Source of the DNA: JAZDKP01 sp043802925
Lineage (GTDB): Bacteria; Fibrobacterota; OXYB2-FULL-49-7; JAEUSG01
Length of the DNA stretch: 28,187 bases
Assembly (NCBI GenBank): GCA_043802925.1
Contig: JAZDKP010000115.1
Location: 1 to 28,187 of the forward strand
Reading direction: 5' to 3'
In this document: positions 1 to 7,688 of the stretch, in pieces
Numbering within the stretch: position 1 is the first letter of the stretch
Layout: the number at the start of each line of letters is the position of its first letter
Position numbers and translations under genes: made by a program
Notes under the pieces: generated by a model
Databases searched by the model: none
What the model was told of the DNA's origin: nothing
What the model saw: the letters and a program-made list of their open reading frames with translations, nothing else

Positions 1-535
1 AAACCAACAGCGGTATTTTGAATTTTGTCGCCACATGAAGCGGATAGGCCCCACAGCCGGCATGGCAGTGCCAGCAGGTATCGCCGATTCCTCCCAGTGA
101 ACGCTTGGCAATGCGGTTAACCAGGTCCCGGTTCGGGGTGAACATCATATGATCGAGCTTGAACACTTCCAGGGAATTCTGAAGGTTGTACCAACCGGTC
201 TCGCTGAACCAGTTATGGTTGAATGTGACCGCCAAAGGCTTCATTTTATACACATTAACCAGCACGTGCAACTGGAAAGTGCTATCCTTGCCGCCGCTGA
301 TGGGGACTATGCAGTCGTAGTTATTACCTGCTTTGGATTTGGCTTCGTTAAATATTTTGACTAACTCCCGCTCGCGCATCGCCCAATCAATGTGAATTTT
401 CTGCTCCGAAGACTGGCATGCTTGACAGATGCCCATTTCATCGAATTTTAGTCCTTCCTGCGTTTCGGGCATGCAGCAGCGTACACAGTATTGCAGGCTA
501 CTGAAACGGGGTTTTCCGATAAACTTGTTTTTCAT
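1..535 (-). CDS. N-acetyl sugar amidotransferase (PseA/WbpG type), 3' end cut by window edge
   Basis: The 178 visible residues are the N-terminal part of an ATP-dependent amidotransferase. This family turns an N-acetyl group on a nucleotide sugar or nonulosonic acid into an acetamidino group; PseA does this for pseudaminic acid and WbpG for O-antigen sugars. The protein shows a Cys-rich start (CVRCCMPE at about 17-24 and CQACQ at 37-41), a PP-loop ATP-pyrophosphatase motif SGGKDST at 80-86, and a second cysteine cluster WHCHAGC. All three are hallmarks of the family. The ATG lies 2 nt after the stop of the upstream gene, so it is co-transcribed and is the last visible gene of the minus-strand cluster. 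A PseA-like role on pseudaminic acid is inferred from the pse genes upstream. The C-terminal part is outside the window. Confidence 0.85.
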   Translation of the reverse strand, partial: MKNKFIGKPRFSSLQYCVRCCMPETQEGLKFDEMGICQACQSSEQKIHIDWAMRERELVKIFNEAKSKAGNNYDCIVPISGGKDSTFQLHVLVNVYKMKPLAVTFNHNWFSETGWYNLQNSLEVFKLDHMMFTPNRDLVNRIAKRSLGGIGDTCWHCHAGCGAYPLHVATKFKIPLLV

Positions 536-537
536 TC

Positions 538-1731
538 TCAATTCCTTGAAAATATGCTGCTGACGGCTGTTTTAAAACGTTGTGGAGCCATTCCGTCCGC
601 GGGTCCCATGATATATTCCGCTGCGTGTCCGCAGTTTTTATGATAAGCGTTTTGCCACTGAATATCCGCAAGTGAGATAAAAGCCTTTAAAATATCTTCG
701 GGCCGGACAATGGTTATCCCGGCAGAATGATCTGCAACCGGATCGTAATAGAATTTTCGAACCAGGCCGAAATTCGGTACTATTTGCACCAACGGCAAGG
801 CGGCCCATAGTACGGTATATATGCAAGTCGATGGAAACGTAATGCAGGCCGCGACTTCGGAATAATAGTCCTCGGCAAGCCCTTTTTCCGCGAGCACAAT
901 TAATGCGTTTCCGTCAATCGTCCTGCGAATCTCGGCCATTTCTTCTGGTTTTGTCAATGGATGCGTTTTATAAATCACCCAGTACCCGTTTTCAGTGACA
1001 ATCTGCATTAATTCTTTTCGGAAGCCGCACAGCCTTTGGTAATCCAAAGTCCCTTTCGGGAACGTCATACCCGGCAGATCCAAATATAGAAACGTATCGC
1101 CCTTTTCGAGCGTTTTCACAGCCTTTATACGGTTTACGCCAGAACTGCGTGGGTCGCCGACGACAAATGCGTTATTCTCACGGATACCGTATTTGATTGC
1201 CTGTCGCCTGTCAAACTCGCCCCAGACCGCTGCATAATCGGCATTCTGATAGAACTTTTTATATTCTGCAGGCGGGTAATACAGACTGATGATGTTCTTC
1301 AGAATGAACTTTTTTAGTTCAACTTTCCATGGAAAAGAATATGAAAATGTCCAACTTCCTTCCTGGCACCCCATTGTGGGTATGGCAAGTTCCCGTGAAA
1401 CATGGGCAGTCAATTTGCCAATGGAATCGTTATCCCATCCCAACACAACCAAATCAGGGCCGAGTTTTTTGATATAATCGCGATAATGGTTATGAAAGGC
1501 TTTTTGAGCCTTCACTTTTGCCCACTCCCCGCCCGTAACAGGCTTCATAAGCATTTCATTCGTCTGAATCGCATATTTTCCCTGACCGAACCCTTCTCCG
1601 ATGTCACAGGTCTCACCAAAGAACCGGGTGCGTAAAAAAGAACACTGATGATCATCAACCAGCGCATCCGCGTAAAGCTTAAGCATATCCGCATTCCGTT
1701 TCGTCGCAGGCACAAATAATACTGATTTCAT
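538..1731 (-). CDS. GT-B-like glycosyltransferase or surface-polysaccharide protein, uncertain
   Basis: A 397-residue soluble protein with no signal peptide. The chosen ATG at 1731 opens MKSVLFVPATKRN, a typical Rossmann start, and lies 2 nt after the upstream stop at 1734. A longer frame running back to 1872 would overlap the aminotransferase and adds only low-complexity Gly/Gln sequence. The C-terminal half has VIYKTHPLTKPEEM followed by ITFPSTCIYTVLWAALPLV. This resembles the nucleotide-binding half of GT-B enzymes such as CDP-glycerol or sialyl/nonulosonate transferases, where HP and S/T motifs hold the donor. Its place between a sugar aminotransferase and an amidotransferase fits transfer or modification of an unusual sugar. 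The donor and acceptor cannot be read from sequence, and an epimerase-like GT-B fold is an alternative. Confidence 0.6.
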   Translation of the reverse strand: MKSVLFVPATKRNADMLKLYADALVDDHQCSFLRTRFFGETCDIGEGFGQGKYAIQTNEMLMKPVTGGEWAKVKAQKAFHNHYRDYIKKLGPDLVVLGWDNDSIGKLTAHVSRELAIPTMGCQEGSWTFSYSFPWKVELKKFILKNIISLYYPPAEYKKFYQNADYAAVWGEFDRRQAIKYGIRENNAFVVGDPRSSGVNRIKAVKTLEKGDTFLYLDLPGMTFPKGTLDYQRLCGFRKELMQIVTENGYWVIYKTHPLTKPEEMAEIRRTIDGNALIVLAEKGLAEDYYSEVAACITFPSTCIYTVLWAALPLVQIVPNFGLVRKFYYDPVADHSAGITIVRPEDILKAFISLADIQWQNAYHKNCGHAAEYIMGPADGMAPQRFKTAVSSIFSRN

Positions 1732-1733
1732 TT

Positions 1734-3002
1734 TTACTTGAGTCTGTTGATATTCTCCGCCACCTTTTCGACCGCATCCGCCACATCCTTCCGGTCCTTC
1801 AGGCTTAAATCCTGATGCAGCAAAGTCGTATGCACCAACTTGCGGTAATACATATCCTCGCAGTTCGGGCACAGCCCTTTTTTATAGTTCAGCCGCCCTT
1901 TGTAACGCGGATCATTGAGCCCATTTCGACCGCTCCGTTTCTGGTACAAGGGCTGCAGATACAGGGGCTCAACGTAGGCTTCATTCAAAGGTACGCCTTC
2001 GGCCCTTACCGCTTCAGCGAATCTGGCCCTGGAGACGCCAGTCTTCTCTGCATCGTACTGCAGGGCGAACACATAATAAACATGTTTACATCCCGGTTGA
2101 ACATGTGCCGGAGCAAGCCATTCTATGTTTTTCCATCGTTCCTTGTAATAATCTACCGCCTGAAGTCGTGGCAGCGTGAACATAGCGAGCTTCTTTAACT
2201 GTTCTCCGGCAATAGCCGCTTCAATCTCTGTCATCCGGTAATTATATCCAACCAAACCACCCAAATCAGCTCTCTTTTTCGCCTTTACGACCGCCTCCGC
2301 ATGATTACGAATCAACCGTACCCGTTCGGCCAGTTCATTATCATTGCTGACCACAACACCGCCTTCGCCGCAATGGATGGTCTTGTGGTAATTCAGACTG
2401 AATACGCCGATGTGCCCCAGCGTCCCGGCGAATCTTCCCTTGTATTTTGCGCCTGGGGCTTGCGCTGCGTCTTCAACCACAGTCAGATTATGCTTTCTTG
2501 CCAGCTTCATGATAGGGTCAAAATCAGCCGGGTGCCCGAAAATGTCCACAACGACTATCGCTTTGGTCCTTGAAGTAAGCACTCTGGCTATAGTCTCAGC
2601 GCTGATGCAATAAGTTTTGGGGTCGATATCAGCAAAAACCGGTACGGCACCATAAACCAGAGCCCCGACCGCTGAAGCGGACATGGTATAGGGTGAAACA
2701 ATGACGTCATCACCAGGGCCAACCCCGGCCGCGCCCAGGGCGGCATAAAGACCTGAAGTCGCGGAATTGACGCTGACTGCGTTTTTAACGCCAAAGTAAC
2801 CCGCCCAGCCCTTTTCCAACGCCTTGACCTGGGGACCGCCGTAAAAATCGGGATGCCAGGCACCGATGAACTTTGAAAGGACACCGGACTTCATAACCCG
2901 GGTGACAGCGCGGATTTCTTCGTTGCCGATATTCTTGGCTATTGGAAAAGGCTTTTTCCGGATTGGCTTGCCGCCAAGAATGGCCAAACGTGTCGTACTC
3001 AT
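1734..3002 (-). CDS. DegT/DnrJ/EryC1/StrS family PLP-dependent sugar aminotransferase
   Basis: A 422-residue fold-type I aminotransferase that would add an amino group to a keto-sugar nucleotide. Visible landmarks are SVNSATSGLYAAL at about 77-89 (PLP phosphate region), VEDAAQAPGAKYKGR at 176-190 (Asp that pairs with the PLP pyridine), and FSLNYHKTIHCGEGG at 201-215 with the probable Schiff-base Lys207. It is longer than PseC-type enzymes, and its start resembles the AHBA-synthase/StrS side of the family. Start and stop couple to the upstream gene by an ATGA overlap (2999-3002). With the adjoining Gfo/Idh/MocA oxidoreductase it could form an oxidise-then-aminate pair. The substrate is unknown. 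It is one of three DegT enzymes in this cluster. Confidence 0.88.
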   Translation of the reverse strand: MSTTRLAILGGKPIRKKPFPIAKNIGNEEIRAVTRVMKSGVLSKFIGAWHPDFYGGPQVKALEKGWAGYFGVKNAVSVNSATSGLYAALGAAGVGPGDDVIVSPYTMSASAVGALVYGAVPVFADIDPKTYCISAETIARVLTSRTKAIVVVDIFGHPADFDPIMKLARKHNLTVVEDAAQAPGAKYKGRFAGTLGHIGVFSLNYHKTIHCGEGGVVVSNDNELAERVRLIRNHAEAVVKAKKRADLGGLVGYNYRMTEIEAAIAGEQLKKLAMFTLPRLQAVDYYKERWKNIEWLAPAHVQPGCKHVYYVFALQYDAEKTGVSRARFAEAVRAEGVPLNEAYVEPLYLQPLYQKRSGRNGLNDPRYKGRLNYKKGLCPNCEDMYYRKLVHTTLLHQDLSLKDRKDVADAVEKVAENINRLK

Positions 3003-4075
3003 TTCACATTCCTTTTCTGCAGCAGTTCTGCAATGCGCTCAGCTGCGCCTTCCGGATATCTTGTGCTTTCCAATCGTTGGATTGTTATGGAAACAAACGT
3101 TTTGTCAAACAGACATCTTTCTATCGCATTTTTCAGTTCCGATGCATCGCAGGCCGGTATTGAGAGCCCCTGTTTGTTCGAAGGGAGAAGATCGTTGTTC
3201 TTTAAACCCGGCTGATAGCTGACAACAATTTTAGAACGCAGCACAGCCTCATATAAGAGCATTGAATTCATGCCTGTCACAAGGTCTATTCCTTCAAACA
3301 ACTCCTTTGATGGGATCCCGTCTTTTTTAAGATTCCTGATAATCAGGCCGGATTCGCTGGCATCCTGTACAGGCATTCGCACCGGGTATTCGCGTTGATG
3401 CCGAAGGATGAACAATGCGGCGTGCTTGTCATGAGAATTTAATACGGCTTTCATTTCACTGATTACTGTGTTTAACACTGAGTTTTCGTCGTACCCGTAC
3501 TTTTTGTCCAGCCCCATGCCCTGTATCGGCTGCGAAACAAACAGGACCCAGGGGATGTCACCCGGAACGTCATACTCCGCTGCCAAAGCGCCACGAACCG
3601 CCTCACGTGACATGGTGGACGGTTGAGATGCGACCTCTTCGAGCGCCGGACTGCCCGTAACAACCAGCGAATCTTCGCGAAAACCTTTTTTTACCATATC
3701 ACTTTTCTGTTTATTATCCAGAACCGCAATTGTGTCCGGAACCTCAAGTCGTCCGTCGTGTGCAAGAAACCTCTCTTTCACGTTGGACCAGAAATCCATG
3801 ACCGCAACAGAACGTATACAGTTCCGGCGTGCCTCTGCAATGTATTCAAGCTCATGCATTTCGCTGTTCATGCTTGTGCCCAGCATCAGGCATTCCGCAC
3901 CTTCCAGTCTAACGGGCAATATTTCATTCGAAGGATAACCTTCGCTCTGCCATGTGGTCTTTGCCAATCCATACGCTTTAAGCATCACGTCGTTGCCATT
4001 CTTCTTAAGTCTGCGTATCACGGGCAGTAATGCTCGTGCGCCGCCAAGGTCACCTGCCAGCGCAAGAATCTTCAT
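2999..4075 (-). CDS. GT-B-like protein, possibly nucleotide-sugar hydrolase/epimerase or glycosyltransferase
   Basis: A 358-residue protein beginning MKILALAGDLGGARALLP, a Gly-rich Rossmann start like UDP-GlcNAc 2-epimerase, LpxB and PseG-type GT-B proteins. Later segments LFILRHQREYPV, GIDLVTGMNSMLLYEAV and IVVSYQPG resemble the donor-binding C-terminal half of these folds, with Glu in the LLYEA segment. The ATG at 4075 is chosen because AAGGAT lies just upstream; a longer frame to 4126 reads only over the neighbour. It overlaps the upstream oxidoreductase gene by 26 nt. It is clearly not a canonical PseG, whose usual start motif (IRxDxSxxIGxGHxxRC) is absent. Because no PseG is seen in the window, it may act at the UDP-removal step, but this is only inference. 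Confidence 0.5.
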   Translation of the reverse strand: MKILALAGDLGGARALLPVIRRLKKNGNDVMLKAYGLAKTTWQSEGYPSNEILPVRLEGAECLMLGTSMNSEMHELEYIAEARRNCIRSVAVMDFWSNVKERFLAHDGRLEVPDTIAVLDNKQKSDMVKKGFREDSLVVTGSPALEEVASQPSTMSREAVRGALAAEYDVPGDIPWVLFVSQPIQGMGLDKKYGYDENSVLNTVISEMKAVLNSHDKHAALFILRHQREYPVRMPVQDASESGLIIRNLKKDGIPSKELFEGIDLVTGMNSMLLYEAVLRSKIVVSYQPGLKNNDLLPSNKQGLSIPACDASELKNAIERCLFDKTFVSITIQRLESTRYPEGAAERIAELLQKRNVK

Positions 4076-5039
4076 ACGAATCCTTGATTGCCTGGGCCCA
4101 CCTGAGCGCCTGCAGGGCGTCATCACCGGAACATATCAATGGTGCGTTCTTTTCAAGCACATTGACCGCATTATCCACAAGCCAGTACAGATTCTTTGCC
4201 AAGGGCTCGCTAAAAACCGGGTCTATTTCGGATTCCTGCAGTTGTATATAGTTTCTATATCCGGGGAACACCGTGCTCTGCTGGTTCCTGTAAAATCGCC
4301 ATTTCTGACCACCGAGTTCAAACGCAAACCGCCTTTTTTCAGCTATAAAATCACATTCAAAGACGGTACAAACGCGTTCGTCAAAAGCTTCCAGAATCAC
4401 TGATGTCCCGTTCTTGAATTCAATCATCGCTGAATAACTGTCATCACCTTCCGGGCCCCATGTTTTGGCAAAGCCTTTTGCCTGGGCCGGCTCCCTGAGT
4501 AAAAGACGCAGTAAGTCGATGGCATGTGTGCCGTTATGAAAAAGACCTTTCCCGTATCGAATAAACACACGAAGAGGCTTGCCATACTCACCGTCCTGAA
4601 GAGCATTCTTGAGATACTGGAAGGCAGGAGAAAAGCGTCTGCTGTAGTTTACAAGCACATTGACCCCATGTTGCTGTGCCAGTCCAAGCAACTCTTCCGC
4701 TTCGGCGATTGTCATGGCAATCGGCTTTTCCATAATCAACACAGCCGGCCGGACTCCAACAACGATCCGTTTTGCTGTTTGAAAGTGTGCGGCATCCGGC
4801 GTGCAGATGCTGACTACCTGAGGCATGATACTTTTGCACAGTTCAAGTGCATCTGTAGAGCCATTTACCTTCCAATGCCCTGTTGCGGTCTTAAGCACAG
4901 TCGGATCCAAATCACAGAGACCCGCAAGTTCCATGGAAGGATGAATACTGTATGCCTGTGCATGCGAATGAACACCCGGCGCGTCCGAATACCGGGCGCC
5001 AATGAATCCGCAGCCGATGACAACAGCCTTATGTTTCAT
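4050..5039 (-). CDS. Gfo/Idh/MocA family NAD(P)-dependent oxidoreductase
   Basis: A 329-residue dehydrogenase. The Rossmann motif GCGFIGARY is at about 9-17, followed by CDLDP (nucleotide-discriminating acidic residue) and SICTPDAAH. The family signature MEKPIAMT carries the EKP triad whose lysine helps catalysis, and HNGTHAIDLLRLLL supplies the usual downstream His/Asp. The length is normal for the family. These enzymes oxidise or reduce a sugar hydroxyl/keto group; in sugar clusters they commonly prepare a 3-keto sugar for a DegT aminotransferase such as the one at 1734-3002. It starts 2 nt after the GNAT stop. The substrate cannot be assigned. Confidence 0.87.
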   Translation of the reverse strand: MKHKAVVIGCGFIGARYSDAPGVHSHAQAYSIHPSMELAGLCDLDPTVLKTATGHWKVNGSTDALELCKSIMPQVVSICTPDAAHFQTAKRIVVGVRPAVLIMEKPIAMTIAEAEELLGLAQQHGVNVLVNYSRRFSPAFQYLKNALQDGEYGKPLRVFIRYGKGLFHNGTHAIDLLRLLLREPAQAKGFAKTWGPEGDDSYSAMIEFKNGTSVILEAFDERVCTVFECDFIAEKRRFAFELGGQKWRFYRNQQSTVFPGYRNYIQLQESEIDPVFSEPLAKNLYWLVDNAVNVLEKNAPLICSGDDALQALRWAQAIKDSYEDSCAGR

Positions 5040-5041
5040 TC

Positions 5042-5572
5042 TTATTTGATAAAAAGTGCTTTACTGATCATATCCACGGCCTGGTCGTCGTACAGAAACT
5101 GGCCGACTTTTCTGCCATCATCCTTCATTCCGCTCTTTTCCATTATTTTAAGCATGGGTTGGTTCACAGCCATAGTCCCGGCCGTAATCTTCCTGGCATC
5201 TTTCTGCTTTTTCAGAAATTCCAGAACTCCGTTCCAGGCTTCGAGCCCGTATCCCTTCCCCTGGAGGGCCTTCTCTCCTATCATGATGGCTATATCAACA
5301 ACCTGATTGTTTCTGTCAAAATAGGCGGTCACATTTCCGATATGGCCTGCGTTCTGTTTTGTTTCAATAACGGCCCAAAACCAATTCTTCACTGCCTTCA
5401 TAGACTCATAATAGATCCGACAGGTTTCAAGCGAGTGTTTTCTATGCCGTTGTTCACTGTACCTGACAACATCAGGATCATTCAGCCATGAAACATAGCG
5501 TTCGGTCAGATGCTTTTCGGAAAAAGGCTCAAGAACCAAACGCTCGGTAATGATTTTATCCATGGCAATCAT
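5042..5572 (-). CDS. GNAT family N-acetyltransferase (RimJ/RimL-like)
   Basis: A 176-residue single-domain acetyltransferase. It opens MIAMDKIITERLVLEPFSE, the usual ERLxLxP start of the RimJ/RimL type. Residues 98-111 (IMIGEKALQGKGYG) form strand 4 and the acetyl-CoA pyrophosphate-binding Q/RxxGxG/A motif, and NQPMLKIMEKSGM is the conserved AxNxxSxxxxxKxGF-like helix. The ATG at 5572 forms an ATGA overlap with the stop of the upstream cytidylyltransferase, which supports this start over the Met four codons later. In context it probably acylates an amino-sugar intermediate rather than a ribosomal protein; that is inference from position. Confidence 0.8.
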   Translation of the reverse strand: MIAMDKIITERLVLEPFSEKHLTERYVSWLNDPDVVRYSEQRHRKHSLETCRIYYESMKAVKNWFWAVIETKQNAGHIGNVTAYFDRNNQVVDIAIMIGEKALQGKGYGLEAWNGVLEFLKKQKDARKITAGTMAVNQPMLKIMEKSGMKDDGRKVGQFLYDDQAVDMISKALFIK

Positions 5573-6300
5573 GCTTTTTTCTGAACGACCTGTTTATTGC
5601 GCTCAAAAAGCCCGGGCTTGCTTTTCAAGAGGGCCAGAATATCAACCAGAGTAAACACCGGATTCCGGCCGTACAATTCCATGAAGATATCGGATGCGAG
5701 CAGAAAATCTTCCTTGGTGTCCACGGTCAGGCGCAATGATGAATAGTCGCCTTTCAGGCCGCTCTCAAATTTGACCAGCTTGAAGAGTTCGGGATGTTCA
5801 TAGATAAAGAGGGATACATGCTCGCGGTCCCTCTGGGCGTTTGTCAGGGTTGACACTTTCTTCAGCACGGCGGTTGAAAAAACCTGTACATCCATGCCAA
5901 GTGGCAGATGCCGGTTCAGATGGCTGGAACAATAATCAGCTTTACTTTCGAGATAGCATTCGATGGTTCGGTCAATGATTCCCGGGTCAACCAGCGGATT
6001 ATCACCTGTCAATTCAACAATCGTATCCGCACTGGCGTGCAGTGCTGCTTGTAAGACCCGATCCAACACATCATCCTCGCTGCCGCGGAAGAATGAAATG
6101 CCGTTCTTTTGGGCCATTTCAACAATCGGATCGCAACTGGAGTCTGCGACCGTGGCAATCACAACTTCATCGACTTTTTTTGCACGGCGAACGCGCTCAA
6201 CGAGCAATTCAAGCATGGGCCGACCGAGAATAGGCCGAAGCACCTTGCCGGGCAGTCGACTCGACTTCATACGGGCTTCTATTGTTGCAACAATCTTCAT
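5569..6300 (-). CDS. SpsF-family cytidylyltransferase for a nonulosonic or related acid sugar
   Basis: A 243-residue nucleotidyltransferase related to CMP-KDO and CMP-NeuAc synthetases. The N-terminal motif ATIEARMKSSRLPGKVL (residues 5-21) matches the CTP-binding signature of SpsF-type enzymes (xxQARMxSxRLPGKVL), although the usual Gln is Glu here. ELTGDNPLVDP carries the acidic residue expected to bind metal, and HLNRHLPLGMDVQVF and RLTVDTKEDF are further family blocks. I start at the ATG at 6300 because family proteins begin directly at this strand; the longer frame to 6321 reads into the SDR stop. It follows an SDR by 5 nt, the same order as ptmA-ptmB of Campylobacter, so it likely makes a CMP-activated sugar. 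Confidence 0.82.
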   Translation of the reverse strand: MKIVATIEARMKSSRLPGKVLRPILGRPMLELLVERVRRAKKVDEVVIATVADSSCDPIVEMAQKNGISFFRGSEDDVLDRVLQAALHASADTIVELTGDNPLVDPGIIDRTIECYLESKADYCSSHLNRHLPLGMDVQVFSTAVLKKVSTLTNAQRDREHVSLFIYEHPELFKLVKFESGLKGDYSSLRLTVDTKEDFLLASDIFMELYGRNPVFTLVDILALLKSKPGLFERNKQVVQKKA

Positions 6301-6305
6301 ATTCC

Positions 6306-7127
6306 CTACCACGCCGTCCATCCGCCATCCACGGCAATATTGGCGCCGGTAACATACGACGACGCTTCTGACGCCAGATAGACCACCGCGCCCTTCAGCT
6401 CTTCCGCCCTACCAATGCGCCCCATGGGGTTCTTTTTGCACAGCGCTTTATGGAATGCCGGTTTTGTCTTTTTTGTATCTTGCGGCGGAAAGGGTCCCGG
6501 ACTTATGCTGTTGACCCTGATAGTATCATTCGCAAGATGGCAGGCCAGGTACCGCGTCAACTGAATCATCCCGGCCTTGGCTGCGCCATAATAGGGCGGA
6601 TTATTGCTGCCGCTATTACCATATATCAACGGGTCTGGGCTGACAACACCGTACATCGAAGCGATATTGATGACTGATGAAGCGCTTTTGCCGGATAAGG
6701 CCCCTTTTTTTAGCAACAACCGCGCTTTTTGCACAAGCAGAAAGGGGGACCAGACATTCATCTGGTGCGCGTTCTCAAAATCGCTTTTTGTGGAGCCTTC
6801 AACCGTTCCCGGCCGGCCGCTGTACGCATTGTTCACAATAACATTCAGCTTACCATGCAGCGCTTTTGCTTTTGCGAGCAGTTTTGTAATGAACAGGTCA
6901 GACGTGATGTCCCCGGCCATGGGTTCTGCGGCATACCCGCAACTGCGCAGTTCCGTTGCCAATGCCTGCAATGGCGCGCTTTTCCGCGCGGTAATGATAA
7001 CGGCTGCGCCGGCTTCGCAGAGCGCATGGGCCATTTCACGTCCCAGATGACCGGAAGCGCCGGTGAGGAGGGCGACTTTATTGTTTAAGGAAAACAAGTC
7101 AGATATGCTGGTCTTTACGTTTTTCAT
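6306..7127 (-). CDS. Short-chain dehydrogenase/reductase, PtmA-like by context
   Basis: A 273-residue classical SDR. It has the cofactor motif TGASGHLG at about 18-25, NNAY in place of the usual NNAG, catalytic Ser in INIASMYG, Tyr and Lys in YYGAAKAG, and the C-terminal SSYVTGANIAVDGG strand. The ASMYG...NNPPYYGAAK spacing is longer than in most FabG proteins and is shared with SDRs found in nonulosonic acid/flagellin glycosylation loci. It sits directly before a SpsF cytidylyltransferase, the ptmA-ptmB order. Likely role: reduction or oxidation of a sugar acid precursor before activation with CTP. FabG-like functions are less likely given the neighbours. Confidence 0.8.
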   Translation of the reverse strand: MKNVKTSISDLFSLNNKVALLTGASGHLGREMAHALCEAGAAVIITARKSAPLQALATELRSCGYAAEPMAGDITSDLFITKLLAKAKALHGKLNVIVNNAYSGRPGTVEGSTKSDFENAHQMNVWSPFLLVQKARLLLKKGALSGKSASSVINIASMYGVVSPDPLIYGNSGSNNPPYYGAAKAGMIQLTRYLACHLANDTIRVNSISPGPFPPQDTKKTKPAFHKALCKKNPMGRIGRAEELKGAVVYLASEASSYVTGANIAVDGGWTAW

Positions 7128-7133
7128 AACTTC

Positions 7134-7310
7134 TCACAGTTTAGGATAAGAATTCGCCAGTTCGAGCCATTCCCCCATCCATTCTATCCGCTGTTCAAGT
7201 GTAAGCGTGCTTAATTCCCTTTGATCTTCACTTGGGTACGGCGTATCCGGTGATATCGTATAAGGCTCAAGCAACCGTTCACGGACCGCCTTGATTCGTT
7301 GGTCATTCAT
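7134..7310 (-). CDS. Small hypothetical protein (58 aa)
   Basis: A 58-residue soluble protein of unknown function. I choose the ATG at 7310; a TTG three codons upstream is possible. It is charged and rich in Glu/Arg, with a predicted C-terminal helix LTLEQRIEWMGEWLELANSYP. That looks like the short partner protein often found next to nucleotidyltransferase or toxin genes, but I do not recognise the family. It lies after the antitoxin-like gene at 7324-7527 and 6 nt before the SDR start, so it is in the same transcript as both. It may form a pair with the preceding small gene. Confidence 0.5.
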   Translation of the reverse strand: MNDQRIKAVRERLLEPYTISPDTPYPSEDQRELSTLTLEQRIEWMGEWLELANSYPKL

Positions 7311-7323
7311 ACGTTGCAAGCAT

Positions 7324-7527
7324 TTAAATACCTATGCTTTTTAGCATTTCCATTTCTTTTTTCAGAATCATATTAACGACCTGCTCCATGGATTTGCTTC
7401 TTTGTGCGATCCGCTGACCATAAAAGTTCCGGATACCTTTTTCAAGATAAACAGGTATCTCCAATTGCTCAACTGGCCGGTAAAACTTGCCTTGAACAGC
7501 CTTGGAAAAATCATATTCCTTCTTCAT
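7324..7527 (-). CDS. BrnA/CopG-like small antitoxin-type protein
   Basis: A 67-residue protein starting MKKEYDFSKAVQGKFYRPV. The EYDFSKAxxGKFYRP start followed by IPVYLEKGIRNFYGQ and a basic/amphipathic C-terminal helix is shared by small antitoxin-like proteins; BrnA antitoxins also begin with a YDFSKA segment, and IPVYL is the likely DNA-binding strand of a ribbon-helix-helix fold. A TTG start 21 nt upstream would add MRFEWDP, a segment resembling the start of BrnT toxins. No complete toxin is seen next to it; only the unknown 58-aa protein follows. DNA binding is inferred. Confidence 0.55.
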   Translation of the reverse strand: MKKEYDFSKAVQGKFYRPVEQLEIPVYLEKGIRNFYGQRIAQRSKSMEQVVNMILKKEMEMLKSIGI

Positions 7528-7584
7528 AGGATCCCATTCAAATCTCAAAAACCACCTCGTTCTAAAGATACCATTTCGCCAATA

Positions 7585-7677
7585 CTAAAAGACGCTTTCA
7601 ACAATCATCCCTTTCGCCATAAGGCCGGGTTCAGCAGTTTCTTTGACGATTTCCAGGTCGATTTTCAGCCGATTCAT
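7585..7677 (-). CDS. Very short ORF (30 aa), possible gene remnant
   Basis: In the 140-nt gap between the ATPase and the small antitoxin-like gene there is a minus-strand frame of 30 codons beginning MNRLKIDLEIVKETAEP and ending at TAG. It has sensible amino-acid use and begins just after the ATPase stop, but it is too short to assign. It may be the leftover N-terminus of a deleted gene, or chance. Confidence 0.2.
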   Translation of the reverse strand: MNRLKIDLEIVKETAEPGLMAKGMIVESVF

Positions 7678-7688
7678 ATTCAGCCATG

